Source of the DNA: Bettongia penicillata ogilbyi
Taxonomy: Eukaryota; Chordata; Mammalia; Diprotodontia; Potoroidae
Assembly: GCA_023548195.1 (NCBI GenBank)
Contig: JAJHZJ010000014.1
Span: forward strand, 17,371,718 to 17,435,717
DNA length: 64,000 bases
Direction: 5' to 3'
Below, piece by piece: positions 1 through 10,620 of this stretch (the stretch's first letter is position 1; the number at the start of each line of letters is the position of its first letter). Below the pieces are notes generated by a model, which saw only the letters and a list, made by a program, of their open reading frames with translations, was not told where the DNA came from and searched no databases. Both the position numbers and the translations under genes were made by a program.

Positions 1-712
1 TTTCCAAAGCAGAATTAGCCAAATGGAAAAAGAGGTTCAAAAGCTCACTGAAGAAAATAGTTCTCTCGATCTATGGAACAGATGGAGGCTAATGACTTTC
101 TGAGAAACCAAGAAATCACCAAACAAAACCAAAAGAATGAAAAAATGGAAGAGAATGTGAAATATCTCATTGGAAAAACAGCTGACCTGGAAAATAGATC
201 CAGGAGAGATAATTTAAAAATTATGGGACTACCTGAAAGCCATGATCAAAAAAAGAGCCTAGACATCATCTTTCATGAAATTATCAAGGAAAACTGCCCT
301 GAGATTCTAGAACAGAGGGCAAAATAAGTATTGAAGGAATCCATCGATCACCGCCTGAAAGAGATCCAAAAAGAGAAACTCCTAGGAACATTGTGGCCAA
401 ATTCCAGAATTCCCAGGTCAAGGAGAAAATATTGCAAGCAGCTAGAAAGAAACAATTCCAGTATTGTGGAAATACAATCAGGATAGCTCAAGATCTAGCA
501 GCTTCTACATGAAGGGATCAAAGGGCATGGAATAGGATATTCCAGAAGTCAAAGGAACTAGGACTCAAACCAAGAATCACCTACCCAGCAAAACTGAGTA
601 TAATACTTCAGGGGAAAATATGGTCTTTCAATGAAACAGAGGACTTTCAAGCATTCTTGATGAAAAGACCAGAGCTGAAAAGAAAATTTGACTTTCAAAC
701 ACAAGAATGAGA
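1..712 (+). pseudogene. HAL1/L1 ORF1 remnant (RNA-binding chaperone)
   Basis: L1 ORF1 protein is a trimeric coiled-coil RNA-binding nucleic-acid chaperone. An open stretch (73-327) shows the end of the coiled coil, rich in Q, E, K and N, and then the start of the RRM domain with the typical stretch LENRSRRDNLKIMGLPE. Downstream the homology continues in other frames: the region matching QSSQVKE near 400-430, the C-terminal domain at 480-690 and the FDFQTQE-like end near 690-710. There is at least one frameshift after about 325 and an in-frame stop near the C-terminus, so no functional protein is expected. The N-terminal half lies outside the window. Confidence 0.85.
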
Positions 713-845
713 AGAAGCATGAAAAAGTAAACAGCAAAGAGAAGTCATAAGGGACCTACCAAAGGTGAACTGTTTACATTCCTACATGGAAAGACAATAT
801 TTGTAACTCTTAAAACTTTTCAGTATCTGGGTAGTTGGTGGGACC

Positions 846-892
846 ACACACACACATACACATACACATATACACATACACACACATACAGA
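846..892 (+). repeat. (CA)n microsatellite inside HAL1 3' UTR
   Basis: Interrupted CA/CATA repeats follow the conserved GTAGTTGGTGGGA motif. The three other HAL1 copies have a different simple repeat at the same place. Confidence 0.9.
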
Positions 893-1750
893 GACAGAGA
901 GCACAGAGTGATTTGGATAGGATGGGACCATATCTTAAAAGAAATTAAGGTAAATGGTGAGAAAGAAATGTAGTGGGAGGAGAGAGGGTGAAATGGAATG
1001 GGGTAAATTATCTCTCATTCAAGAGGCAATCAGAAGACTTTTTAGTGGAGGGAAAAAGGAGAGCTGAGAAAAAAACGTGAAGTTTACCCTCATCACATTT
1101 GACTAAAGGAAGGAATAAAATGCACAGTCACTTTGGTATGAAAACCTATCTTGGGGAAGATAGGAAAGTGGGGGAGAAGGAGATAAGCAGGGTGGGGGGG
1201 GATGATGGAAGGGAGGGCAATGGGAGGAGGGAGCAATTTGAAGTCAATACTCGGGGAGGGACAGGATCAAAAGACAGAATAGAAACGATGGGGGGCAGGA
1301 TAGGATGGAGGGAAATACAGTTAGTCTTACACAACACTACTCTTATGGAAGTCATTTGCAAAACTACACAGATATGGCCTATGTTGAATTGCCTGCCTTC
1401 CCAAAGGGAATGGGTGGGGAGGGAGGGATGGAGAGAATTTGGAACTCAAAGTTTTAGGATCAACTGTTTAGTATTGTTGTTGCTACTAGGAAAGAAGAAA
1501 TACAGGTAATGAGGAATAGAAAGTTATCTGGCCCTATAGGGCAAAAGAGAAGATGGGGACAAGGGAAGGGAGGGAGGATAGAAGAGAGGGCAGATTGGTG
1601 GTAGGGAAAATTATAATGCTTGGTGTATTGGGGTGGGGGGAGGGGAGAAATGGGGAGAAAATTTGGAACCCAAAATTTTGTGAAAATGAATGTAAAAAGT
1701 TAAATAAATAAATTTATATTAAAAAAAATAAAAATTTAAAAAAAAGAAGA

Positions 1751-2604
1751 AATAATATTGGGACGATCTTATAGAGCAACAAATGCTGAAGGGGAAAAAA
1801 TGATCAGCACAGCAGGCTATTCAGGATTAAAGATTCAAAAGACAATGGATGAAGAAACATAGAAACACATAGCAGCTATATGGAGATAAAAACTCAGATC
1901 TTACTTTTCATAAGTATTCTTGAGACAAATGGCCTGCTCAGGGTTGGGTAATGAAGTGGGAGTGTGCCTCTCTGGAAACTTCACTTCTTTATCCATGTGA
2001 AGGAAGAGAGCTCAACCCCAGGGTTCCACTATTAGCCTAGAATAAGTCTCTGGAGAAAGTAGAGCTCACAATAAGTGTTATTGCTTTACAAACCCTACAT
2101 TCTCTTCCTGTTTGTTTGTGCGTTGGATCAAGGTCAAGCCCAAGGGAGGTCTGAGATCACAGTAGAGGTTCCTGGGGGAAATGGGACTCATTAGACAGAA
2201 AAATTCTTTGGGTCATCATGGCATTAATCTTCCTTCCCTAGCACCTGAACAGACGATGACTCAAAGTATTAGTGAAGGATGTTTCTTCATAGTGAGAGTC
2301 ATTTAATTACCACTTATAGGTTTAGTCCTACTCCAGATTTTGAGATAAGTACCATGTCTAAGCAGGGGGAATTTAAGGAACTCCAAATACTAAACACCAG
2401 GTCATTCCCATTCTAAATTTGTATTCTGACTCTATTACTAAGTTTTTACAAATTTATTCCTTGCGATCAGAAAACTGCCCTATGTACATTTCCAGTAACT
2501 GGACAGAGCGGACAATTAATAAGTTTTGATGGAATTGGTCGTCTGATTTTTATCACCTACTGCACCTACTGATGGATCTCCCTAACACCAGCTTTCAGCC
2601 TTCC
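1751..2604. other. No recognisable feature
   Basis: Mixed AT-rich sequence after the HAL1 poly(A). I recognise no repeat family, coding stretch or RNA here. Confidence 0.5.
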
Positions 2605-2852
2605 TGGACACTTATGTTGGACCTGGAGTCAGGAAGATCTGAGTTCATGTTTGGCCTCAGTCATTTTCTAGCTCTGTGACCTAGGGCAAGTCAGTCAGCC
2701 TCTGCTTGCCTCATTTTCCTGAACTATAAAGTGGATGTGATAAAACAGCACTTACCTTGAAGGGCTGTTGTGAAGATCAGAGATAAGATTTGTAAAGTGC
2801 TTAGAACAGTGTCTGGCATATAATAGGCACAATGTAAATGCTTATTTCCTTC
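2605..2852 (+). mobile_element. MIR-type SINE
   Basis: The tRNA-like head and core read GGAGTCAGGAAGATCTGAG and CTCTGTGACCTAGGGCAAGT. The L2-like 3' end contains GTAAAGTGCTTAGAACAGTG and an 'ataggca...atgtaaatgctt' ending. This is the MIR layout, with a tRNA head, conserved core and LINE2 tail. Confidence 0.85.
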
Positions 2853-3635
2853 TCTGTCTCCTGCCTATTTTAGGGTGCTGTTAAACTCTCCAGGCTCATT
2901 TGCTAGGATATTTGCCTGTACCTCCTTGAAGTGACTGGACTTCCTCTTTTTGCCTATTCTTGTGAGTCTGTTTGCTCGATCAGTCTTGGTTCTCTCTCAT
3001 CCTAATTGACCAATCATTGACTAAGCCCTAGTTATGAAGAAGATGAAGGCATTAACATAGAGAAAAATAAGTAAACAATTTTTTTCAAGAATAATTAGAA
3101 ATGAGAATTACTGAAAACATGAAAGTTTCTCTAAAATGAAGAAAAATATAAGGCACATATTTTGATTTTTTTGTTGCCATTTGAATTAGATAAAATAAAT
3201 AATATAGTACTTTAAAGTTGAGAATAGGATGACTTAGATATCTCCATTTTATGCTACCTTTAACTTAGTTTCATTATAAGATAGCTGCTAAGTACTATTG
3301 TTTTTATTGATTTGTGAGGTGCTATTGCTCATAATTTTCTGTTATCCACCTCTGTAATATTTTGCAAATTAATTTGAACTCTAAGCTGGTGTTGCCTCTA
3401 TCTGTTGTATCTCTCCACTTGGCAAGGAGATCCAGTACTCATTCTTGCAAAAGTGACTGCAGCCAAAAATTTCTGGATTTTCAGATAACATTCTTGAGAT
3501 GGGCCTCTAAAATTAGCTAGGCTAATCCTCAGGTAGAAGATTAAATCTGTCTCAAAGATCAAATTTAAACCTTTTCTAGCTTGATAAAAACTTGCCAGAG
3601 CTTGTTATTTGGTTGTACAGCCTTCCCAATTGCAA
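2853..3635. other. No recognisable feature
   Basis: AT-rich sequence without a recognised repeat or gene, ending at the SINE target site. Confidence 0.5.
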
Positions 3636-3648
3636 TATTATCTCCATG

Positions 3649-3961
3649 GGGCAACTAGGTGGTGTAGTGGATAGAGCACCAGTGCAGGAGTCAGGAGGAC
3701 CTGAGTTCAAATCTCACCTCAGACACTTGACACTCACTAGCTGTGTGACCTTGGGCAAGTCATTTAACCCCAATTGCCTCATCCTGGGTCATCTCCAGTC
3801 ATCCTGATGAATATCTGGTCACTGGATTCAGATGACTCTGGAGGAGAAGTGTGGCTGGTGACCTGCACAGCCCTCCCTCACTCAAAACAAAGTCAGGTGC
3901 AAGTCATGTCATTATTTCTCTGATAGCATGGTCTTCTTTGGCAACAAAGGAGGAACATACT
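3649..3961 (+). mobile_element. tRNA-headed, RTE-tailed marsupial SINE (WSINE-like), with perfect TSD
   Basis: The head GGCAACTAGGTGGTGTAGTGG carries the pol III A-box-like motif, and a B-box-like GAGTTCAAATC follows. The body then has the block 'gatgactctggaggagaag' and the tail 'catgtcattatttctctgatagcatggtcttctttggcaac'-type sequence, both resembling the RTE element at 37.2-41.3 kb. A perfect 13-bp TSD, TATTATCTCCATG, lies at 3636-3648 and 3962-3974, so the insertion boundaries are secure. Confidence 0.93.
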
Positions 3962-4024
3962 TATTATCTCCATGCCACCATGAATCATTGGAGTGGGACT
4001 TTTTTGGAGGATAGCACATTTATA

Positions 4025-4090
4025 GGACTTTATGTATCTATACATATATCTGTATGTATATATATATTATATATACATATACACATTTAG
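4025..4090. repeat. TA-rich simple repeat
   Basis: Runs of TATGTATA/TATATA with minor interruptions. Confidence 0.7.
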
Positions 4091-4467
4091 ATAGATATAT
4101 GAATATGATTCTACTTTCCCACTAAATTTAATGATCATTTTGATATATATTGCCAGAGAAAAATTTGTTTCCCCAACTAAAATACTCCAATAGATAAGTT
4201 AGCTCATTAATTCAGTAAGTCCCAAATTATAAAATGCTTATTCTTATCTGTTTTGTGTAATTTTTATCTATGTTATTCCAAAAGTTCACTATTTGGAATC
4301 CACCTGATAAGCTAGATATTTCTATATGACCAATGCATTCTTTTCCTATTATGCAATTTTGTGATAACTTTTACTCTTTTACTTTTTACATTCAGAGTTC
4401 CTTGATGGTCATATGTTGAAGCATGCTCACAGTTCTCTATCCTATGTGCTACTTATTTATGATAAAA

Positions 4468-4720
4468 ATAATAGCGAACATTTATATAGTACTATGTGCT
4501 AGGCATTGTACTATATATTTTACAATTATCTCATTTGATTCTCACAATGATTTTGGGAGGTAGATTTTATTATTGTCCTCATTTTACAGATGAGGAAACT
4601 AAGGCAAATAGATTAAGTCCCTTACCCCGGGCCATCCAGCTAATAAGTATCTAGTCTAGATTTGAACTCAGGTCTTCCTCATTCTATGCCTGGTACTTTA
4701 TCCGTTGTTCCACCTCATTT
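4468..4720 (-). mobile_element. THER1/MIR-type SINE (antisense)
   Basis: Antisense hallmarks in order: 'atttatatagtactatgtgctaggcattgtac', 'ctcatttgattctcacaatg', 'ttttacagatgaggaaac', a degenerate 'cccaggg...cagctaataagt' core, then 'tttgaactcaggtcttcct' and 'ttatccgttgttccacct' (the tRNA-like head). The segment 4521-4637 has a near-identical second copy at 5691-5807. Confidence 0.85.
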
Positions 4721-4923
4721 TCCTAGTAATTTTTAGTTCTTTAGAGACAAATCTTGCTACATGATGATGCTGGGGAATATAAATATTTAAAAGTTTCATG
4801 TTTGCTTTAAAAATGATGCATGGTTTTATAAAATCTATGCAATTTCCCGAAAGCAATTTAGCCTTTTCTCTTTTTACTCATCTCTGTGCATTGATCATTA
4901 TCCATCTGTATTGTAAGTCCCAG

Positions 4924-4961
4924 ATATATATATATGTATGTGTATATATATAGTATGTATG

Positions 4962-5006
<45 letters not shown>
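4924..5006. repeat. (TA)n microsatellite with GTAT interruptions
   Basis: About 80 bp of TATA/TGTA repeats. Confidence 0.9.
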
Positions 5007-5010
<4 letters not shown>

Positions 5011-5394
5011 TCATGCTCTATAGGCAAGCCATGATGAAATCTGGACAATAATCATTGAAAATCGACTTAGTCTTTCTTATGTGGAAAGAGAAGCCAAATT
5101 CCTTTGAATGATTAGGAGATCTCTTCTAGGAGGTTTTGCATTGTTTTTGGGTTTAAGACGATCAGCACAGTGTTATCCACAAACATATATACATGGAATC
5201 CCTCTTTGACTAGGACTCTGAATTTGATATTCACAGAGGTGAACTCTTTTGGGAAGTACAGGTCTCCCTATTTTATGCCTGACTTAATGTTTCATTCAAG
5301 AGCCTTTGAAACAACCTGATATAATTTACTAATCATAATTTTAAATTGACTTAAGCATGAATTTTAGAATTATTTTATGCAGTTCTCTAAAATA
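5007..5394. other. Unclassified, possibly non-LTR retrotransposon-derived
   Basis: The sequence around 5150-5300 (for example 'cagcacagtgttatccaca') has the flavour of an antisense LINE RT region, but I cannot assign it to a family. Confidence 0.3.
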
Positions 5395-6600
5395 TCCCTT
5401 TAACGTTTGATTGGTATAGCATTAAAATGTAAATTAACTTTGCGGATACTGTTATTTTCATTACATTGGCATAGACCATGAGCACTGAGTATCCTTACAG
5501 AAATTTAAATTCTTTTAGAATTTAGAACTCTAGAATTCTCTTTAGGAGAATTTTAAAATTTAATTGAATACAATTATTTGTATGTTTTGGTAGATTAATC
5601 CCCAATTATTTTATGCATTTTGCAGATATTTTAGATGATTATTCTTATGATATGATGATATACTTAGAGAATCTCAATGTTTTACATTTTTACAATTATC
5701 TCATTTGATTCTCACAATGATTTTGGGAGGTAGATTTTATTATTGTCCTCATTTTACAGATGAAGAAACCAAGGCAAATAGATTAAGTCCCTTGCCCAGG
5801 GCCATCCATGACTTAGTTTCTTCTTGCCTATTCTAATTCCTTTGATTCCTTTTTCTTCTCTTATTGTTACAACTAACATTTCTAGTATCATACTGTATAA
5901 CATTGGTGATAATGGACATCCTTTTTTCACCCCTGATCTTATTGGAAATGCATCTAGCTTATCCCCATTGCATATAAGGCTATGTTTTTAGGTAGATCCT
6001 GCTTATTATTTTATGAAAATTTCCATTTATTCCTATGCCCTCCAGTGTTTTCAATAGGAATGGGTGTTGTATTTTATCAAAAGCTTTCTCTGCATCTATT
6101 GAGATAATCATGTGGTGTCTGTTAGTTTTGTTGTTGATATGATCAATAACCCAACTGTAATTTTCAAGGAGTCTTTTTTTTTCTTCCTTAAGATTCTGGA
6201 TCTCCTTTTCCAGTTGGTTACCTTTATTTTCATAATCTTCTTGTTTCTTCTTGGATTGTTCTTTTAAAAAATTTTTTTCTTCAATTTCTTTCGTTTGAGT
6301 TTTAGTCTTTTTAAAGTTATTCTATGTATTCTTTTTGGACACAAGACCATTTGATCTTACTTTTTGGGGTAGGAGAGGCTTTTTCTGCTTTAGTCTTCTC
6401 CTCTGAAGATGAACCCCAGTCTTCTTTATTCTCATAGTAATTTTCTACAGTTGACTTCTTTCTCCTTTGTTTGCTCATTTAAACATTTAAAAAATAATTT
6501 GTAGCAGATTGTAATTACCTCTAGTCTTGGGGCATGCGGGATGGTGCCTCTGACTTCAAGTCCTTCTTCAGTTCTCCCCTCTGACCTGAAACTGAAACCA
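5395..6600 (-). mobile_element. Rearranged L1 remnant (ORF2 RT region joined to ORF1 and 5' UTR)
   Basis: 5395-5640 matches antisense ORF2 as seen at about 42.50-42.69 kb. 5812-6165 matches the RT palm region at about 42.90-43.23 kb, whose sense reading contains [16 protein letters not shown]. Directly after that, 6166-6480 reads as the ORF1 coiled coil and N-terminus (the sense start codon lies near 6480), and about 6481-6600 looks like 5' UTR. The EN domain, the RT N-terminus and the ORF1 RRM/CTD are missing. The interval 5641-5811 holds an inverted L1 scrap and a THER1 segment. Not functional. Confidence 0.8.
5691..5807 (-). repeat. Duplicate THER1 segment inside L1
   Basis: This 117-bp block aligns without gaps to 4521-4637, with 4 mismatches by eye. 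It lacks the remainder of the SINE on both sides. Confidence 0.9.
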
Positions 6601-6602
6601 AA

Positions 6603-7050
6603 AACAATTTCTAGTTCTTTGCCACCACAAAGAGAGTGGTCATACGTATTTTAGAATGTAGGGGTTCTTTTCTTTTTTTCCTATTATCTTTGAAAATAGG
6701 TCTTGTAGTGGAATTATTGGGTCAAAGGGTATTGACAGTTTAATAATTCCTGGATGTCATTCCAGATTGCTTTCCATAATGGCTGGATGAGTTCGCAATT
6801 CCACCAACAGTGAATTTGTATCCCAGTTTTTCCACTTCTCCAACATTTATCATTTTCCCCTTCAGTCATCTCAGCCAATGTGACAGTTGTAAATGATATC
6901 ACAAGGATGTTTTAATATGCATAAATAATGATTTAGAACATTTTTTCATATGACTACAAATGGTTTTGATTTCTTTATCTAAAAACTGCCTGTTCATATC
7001 CTTTGATGATTTATCAGTTGAGAAATGACTCATATTCTTTTTATTTATTT
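6603..7050 (-). mobile_element. L1 ORF2 C-terminal fragment
   Basis: The sense (minus) reading contains the L1 C-terminal signature IHCWWNCELIQPLWKAIWND within an open stretch at 6714-6902, followed by CQYPLTQ. Antisense landmarks 'tgccaccacaaagag', 'gggtcaaaggg' and 'cattttttcatatgac' are shared with the L1 copies at 11.6, 41.4 and 51.3 kb. It abuts the second HAL1. Confidence 0.88.
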
Positions 7051-7930
7051 ATTTATTCATCCATTTATTTATTTATTCTGGATTTTGATTCTTTTTAAAA
7101 TTTATTTATTAATTTTTAGATTTTGAAATTCACTTCCACAAAATTTTGAGTTCCAACTTTTCTCTCCATCTTTTCCCTCTCCCCACCCCATAATACCTTG
7201 CATTCTGATTACACCTTCTCTCAATGTACCCTCCCTTCTATCACTCCTCACCCTTCCCTTATCCCCATCTTCTCTCTTTTCTTGCAGTGCAAGATTAATT
7301 TCTATACCCCATTACCTGTGTTTCTTATTTCCCAGTTATATACAACAATAATTCTCAACATTAATTTCTAATACTTTGAATTCCAACTTCTCTCCCTCCC
7401 TCTCTCTCTACCCATCCCACCTGAGAAGGCAAGCAATTCAATACAGGCTAAATATGTGTTGTTTTGCAAAAGACTTCCATAGTAATCATGTTGTGTAATA
7501 CTAACTATATTGCTCTCTATTCTACCCTGTCCCCCCTTTTTTATTCTCTCACTTGACCTTGTCCCTTCCCAAAAGTGTTTGCTTTTAGTTACTCCCTTCT
7601 CCCATTTTCCCTCCCTTCTATCATTACTCTCACCCTACTTGTCCCCTCCTCCCCTACTTTCCTGTAGTGTAAGATAGATTTTCATATCAACTTTAGTGAG
7701 CGTGTTATTCCTGCCTTAAGCCATACGTGAAGAAAGTAAACTTCACTTTTCCCCTCTCCCCTTCTCCCTTTTCTCCTCCATTGAACAAGATTTTTCTTAT
7801 CTCTTTTATGTGTTACAGCCTGCCCCATTCCATTTCTCCCTTTCTCCTCCCAGTATTTTACTCCCTCACCCCTTAATTTTTATTTTACTTTTTTTTTTGG
7901 ATATCATCTCTTCTGATTTAACTCAACCTG

Positions 7931-7933
<3 letters not shown>

Positions 7934-7969
<36 letters not shown>
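7934..7969 (-). repeat. (TG)n microsatellite in HAL1 3' UTR
   Basis: About 18 uninterrupted TG units, at the HAL1 position equivalent to 846-892. Confidence 0.95.
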
Positions 7970-7971
<2 letters not shown>

Positions 7972-8084
7972 ATCCCTCCACCTACCAAAATAGTGAGAAA
8001 AGTCTATCTTTCCATGTAGGAATGTAAACAGTTCAGCTTTAGAAAGTTTTTTATGATTTCTCTTTCCTGTTTATCTTTTCATGC

Positions 8085-8770
8085 TTCTCCTGATTCTTGT
8101 GTTTGAAAAGTCAAATTTTCTATTCATTTCTGGTCTTTTCATCAGGAATGCTTGAAAGTCCTCTATATCACTGAATGACCATTTATTCCCTTGAAGTATT
8201 ATACTCTGTTTTGTTGGGTAGGTGATTCTTAGCTTTAATCCCAGTTCCTTTGACTTCTGGAATTTCTTATTCCAAGCTCTTTGATTCCTTAATGTTGAAG
8301 CTGCCAGATCCTGTATTATCCTGATTGTATTTCCACAGTACTTGAATTGTTTCTTTCTTCCTTGACCTTGGAACTCTGGAATTTGACTATGATATTCCTA
8401 GGAGTTTCTCTTTTTGGGTCTCTTTCAGGAGGTGATTGGTAGATTATTTCAATATTTATTTTGCCCTCTGGTTCTAGAATATCAGGGCAGTTTGCCTTGA
8501 TAATTTCATGGAAGATGATGTCTAGGCTCTTTTTTTGATCATGGCCTTCAGGTAGTCCCATAATTTTTAAACTGTCTTTCCTAGATCTATTTTCCAAGTC
8601 AGTTGTTTTTCCAATGAGATATTTTATATTCTTCTATTTTTTCTAACTTTTGCTTTTATTTTCTAACTTCTTGGTTTATCTCATAGTCATTAGCTTCCCT
8701 GAACTCAATTCTCTCTTTTAAAGAACTTTTAAAGACCTATTTTGTTCAGTGAACTTTTGAACCTTCTTTC
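8085..8770 (-). pseudogene. HAL1/L1 ORF1 remnant
   Basis: Sense reading on the minus strand: an open stretch at 8316-8597 encodes MENRSRKDSLKIMGLPEG and the RRM region with ANCPDILEPEGKINIE. The C-terminal domain continues out of frame toward 8085. The coiled coil upstream (8600-8770) is short and interrupted. Confidence 0.82.
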
Positions 8771-9265
8771 CATTTGGAAATGTTCCATATGTCCATATGT
8801 TCCATGTTCCTCCAATTTTCTTATAATATCTCTATATTTAGGTCAGGTGTCCATTTTTATCTCATCTTGGTAAATGGAACTGCGACTCAGAACTCTGTAT
8901 TGGCTGTAGAGTTTCCAGTCAGCACCAATTATTTCCAGTTCCAGCAAAGGTTCCACTGTAATCTCTTTCTGAGCAGTTGTCTGACTATTTTACTCTCTCT
9001 GAATTGAGAGCTCCTGAAGCTGTTGCTGCTATTTCTGCTGCTACCACAGCTGTGTGCTCCAGACAGACCTCTACCAGACCTCTACATCAGTGTCACTGCC
9101 TTCTCTTGCCTACCTCTTAAATTTCCTTAGGTCAGTAAAATGTCTCTTTTGTTAGCTCTGCCACTCCAAAATTTGATTTGAGGCATTATTTTAAATTTAT
9201 TTGAAGGTGAATATGTGGAAAGTTCAGCTGAGTTGCTGCCCCTAATCTTGGGTGAAATAAAGTTT

Positions 9266-10227
9266 TATATTAGAAACAGCCCATTGCAATGTTTTTTTGC
9301 ACATTTCTGAAATAAATTAATTTTATTTGCAACCGTATAAAACTGCTTTGAGTGTGAAAAATTCAACTGAAGATGACTTTTTTCTTGTTGTTTCTTAGTC
9401 TTAGTGGTCAAGTCATACAAATCAAGTTTTATTCTCTATCATTAATGGCTATTTAACTATGGCTATTTGAAGATAGAAATAGTAAAAGCAAAGTAAAAAA
9501 CAAACAAAAAACCACTTGAAATCTCTTTAAGCTCTGAGGATCACTCTAATATTATTTTTAAATTGCAAAACAGATTGAGAGATACAAGAATCAAATAATG
9601 TTGGATGAAATGAGAACAAAACAGCACAAATTTGTGTTACCTAAGTACTTTATTAAGACAACTCATGGACCAGAGTTATATCATGAGACGGTAACATTTT
9701 TTAACTAATTCAAGTTTAAGCACATGTCTATACAATTGACTTGATGAGAATAAATACTAAAAATTTACTTACATGAAATTAAAGCAATGATATCCAACAT
9801 TCTTTCACAGTTCAAATGAGGGAGATAGATTTGATTTTGAAATGTCTCTGATGATCCTTCTGTATAAAATAATTCTCAAAATGGCTGTGTAACAGTTTGA
9901 TTCCCATTCCACTCACTGCTTAGTGAGCATTAATAGACATCTGACCAAAAAGAGTTCAACAGACTATCCAGAATTCACAACTCTGACAATGTTTTAACTT
10001 AACACTGAGACTTGCATAAAAGAGAAACATGAAAAGATTTCATTTTGAGAGTTCTGCAAAGGTCAGGCCTTCACAAGACCTTTTTTGTAGGTCAACCCCT
10101 GGCATCAGGTACCCTTTCTTCTCACTTGTGCTGCAGGAACACCTGGACATTTCTGGTAATTGGAATTTGTGAGAGCAGACAGAGATTATGAAAACCGATT
10201 GATTTGTTGATGAGATTTGAAATGCTA
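9266..10227. other. No recognisable feature
   Basis: AT-rich single-copy-looking sequence. Small open frames here look like chance. Confidence 0.5.
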
Positions 10228-10620
10228 CCTCGGCACTGTGCTTCTTCTTAACACCTGACAAGAGTGTTAACTTAGGAGTAATTATTTGTCAAGCACTTAT
10301 TATCATGCCTGGCACATGGTAAGTTCTTAATAAATGATGTTTTCCTTCTCTCCCTACTCTTCCCCTCTTATCTTTGCTCAATGCTCCCTAATTCTCAGAT
10401 GAATTGTAAAATGTTTGAAATTGGTCCCACCTTCCCTCCTGCTCAATTTTTAGAGAAAAGAAACTGAAGGAGAGAGAAGCGTCTGTTCCTCCTGGCTTTT
10501 AGTTCAAAGTGACCAATGCTTACTTATGTTCCTGACTGAACCCCTCTGCATATGTCTGGCAGCTGTCCATGGTCTTTTTATGTGATTAATGCTGATGTGA
10601 AAAGAGATTTGGGAAGAGAT
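10228..10620 (+). repeat. Unclassified dispersed repeat, copy 1
   Basis: Shares ordered blocks with 25318-25640: 'ggcactgtgcttct', 'ttggtcccacc...cctg.tcaattt', 'ttcctgactga.cccc.tctgcat' and 'agagatttgggaagag'. A short L2/MIR 3' end (about 10265-10345, with 'catgcctggcacatggtaag') interrupts it. Family unknown. Confidence 0.5.
10265..10345 (+). mobile_element. L2/MIR 3'-end fragment
   Basis: Contains GCCTGGCACATGGTAAGTTC and 'ttaataaatgatgttt', the standard LINE2/MIR ending. Confidence 0.7.

Larger units (their letters stand above)
1..1750 (+). mobile_element. HAL1 (half-L1) retrotransposon, copy 1, 5' end off window
   Basis: An L1-type ORF1 remnant is followed directly by a purine-rich 3' UTR of about 1 kb and an A-rich tail (about 1718-1750), with no ORF2 between them. 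That layout defines HAL1 elements, described in mammals including marsupials. The 3' UTR carries a CA-type microsatellite near 848-890 and G-rich blocks (1180-1300, 1560-1660). The same 3' UTR recurs on the minus strand at about 7.09-8.05 kb, 12.07-12.4 kb and 45.4-46.4 kb. The element is non-autonomous and would have needed L1 reverse transcriptase in trans. Confidence 0.85.
7085..9265 (-). mobile_element. HAL1 retrotransposon, copy 2
   Basis: Antisense order: T-rich 3' end (7085-7125), pyrimidine-rich 3' UTR with 'ttccacaaaattttgagttcc' and paired 'cttcccc...tccc' blocks, a (TG)n microsatellite, an ORF1 remnant (about 8085-8770) and a probable 5' UTR to about 9265. The terminal block 'ctctgccactccaaaatttg' resembles that of copy 3 ('cctgccactccagacttag'), which suggests a shared promoter end. 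No ORF2 is present between ORF1 and the 3' UTR. Confidence 0.85.

Noticed and set aside
1099..1509. 136-codon open frame (+) and an overlapping 71-codon frame (-)
   Set aside because: They lie in the G-rich HAL1 3' UTR, which is non-coding in all copies; composition explains the length.
3649..3720. tRNA-like A and B boxes
   Set aside because: They belong to the SINE head; no cloverleaf gene with a CCA-accepting stem was found here or at other SINE heads.
7810..8019. 69-codon open frame (+)
   Set aside because: Antisense of the HAL1 3' UTR and its TG microsatellite.
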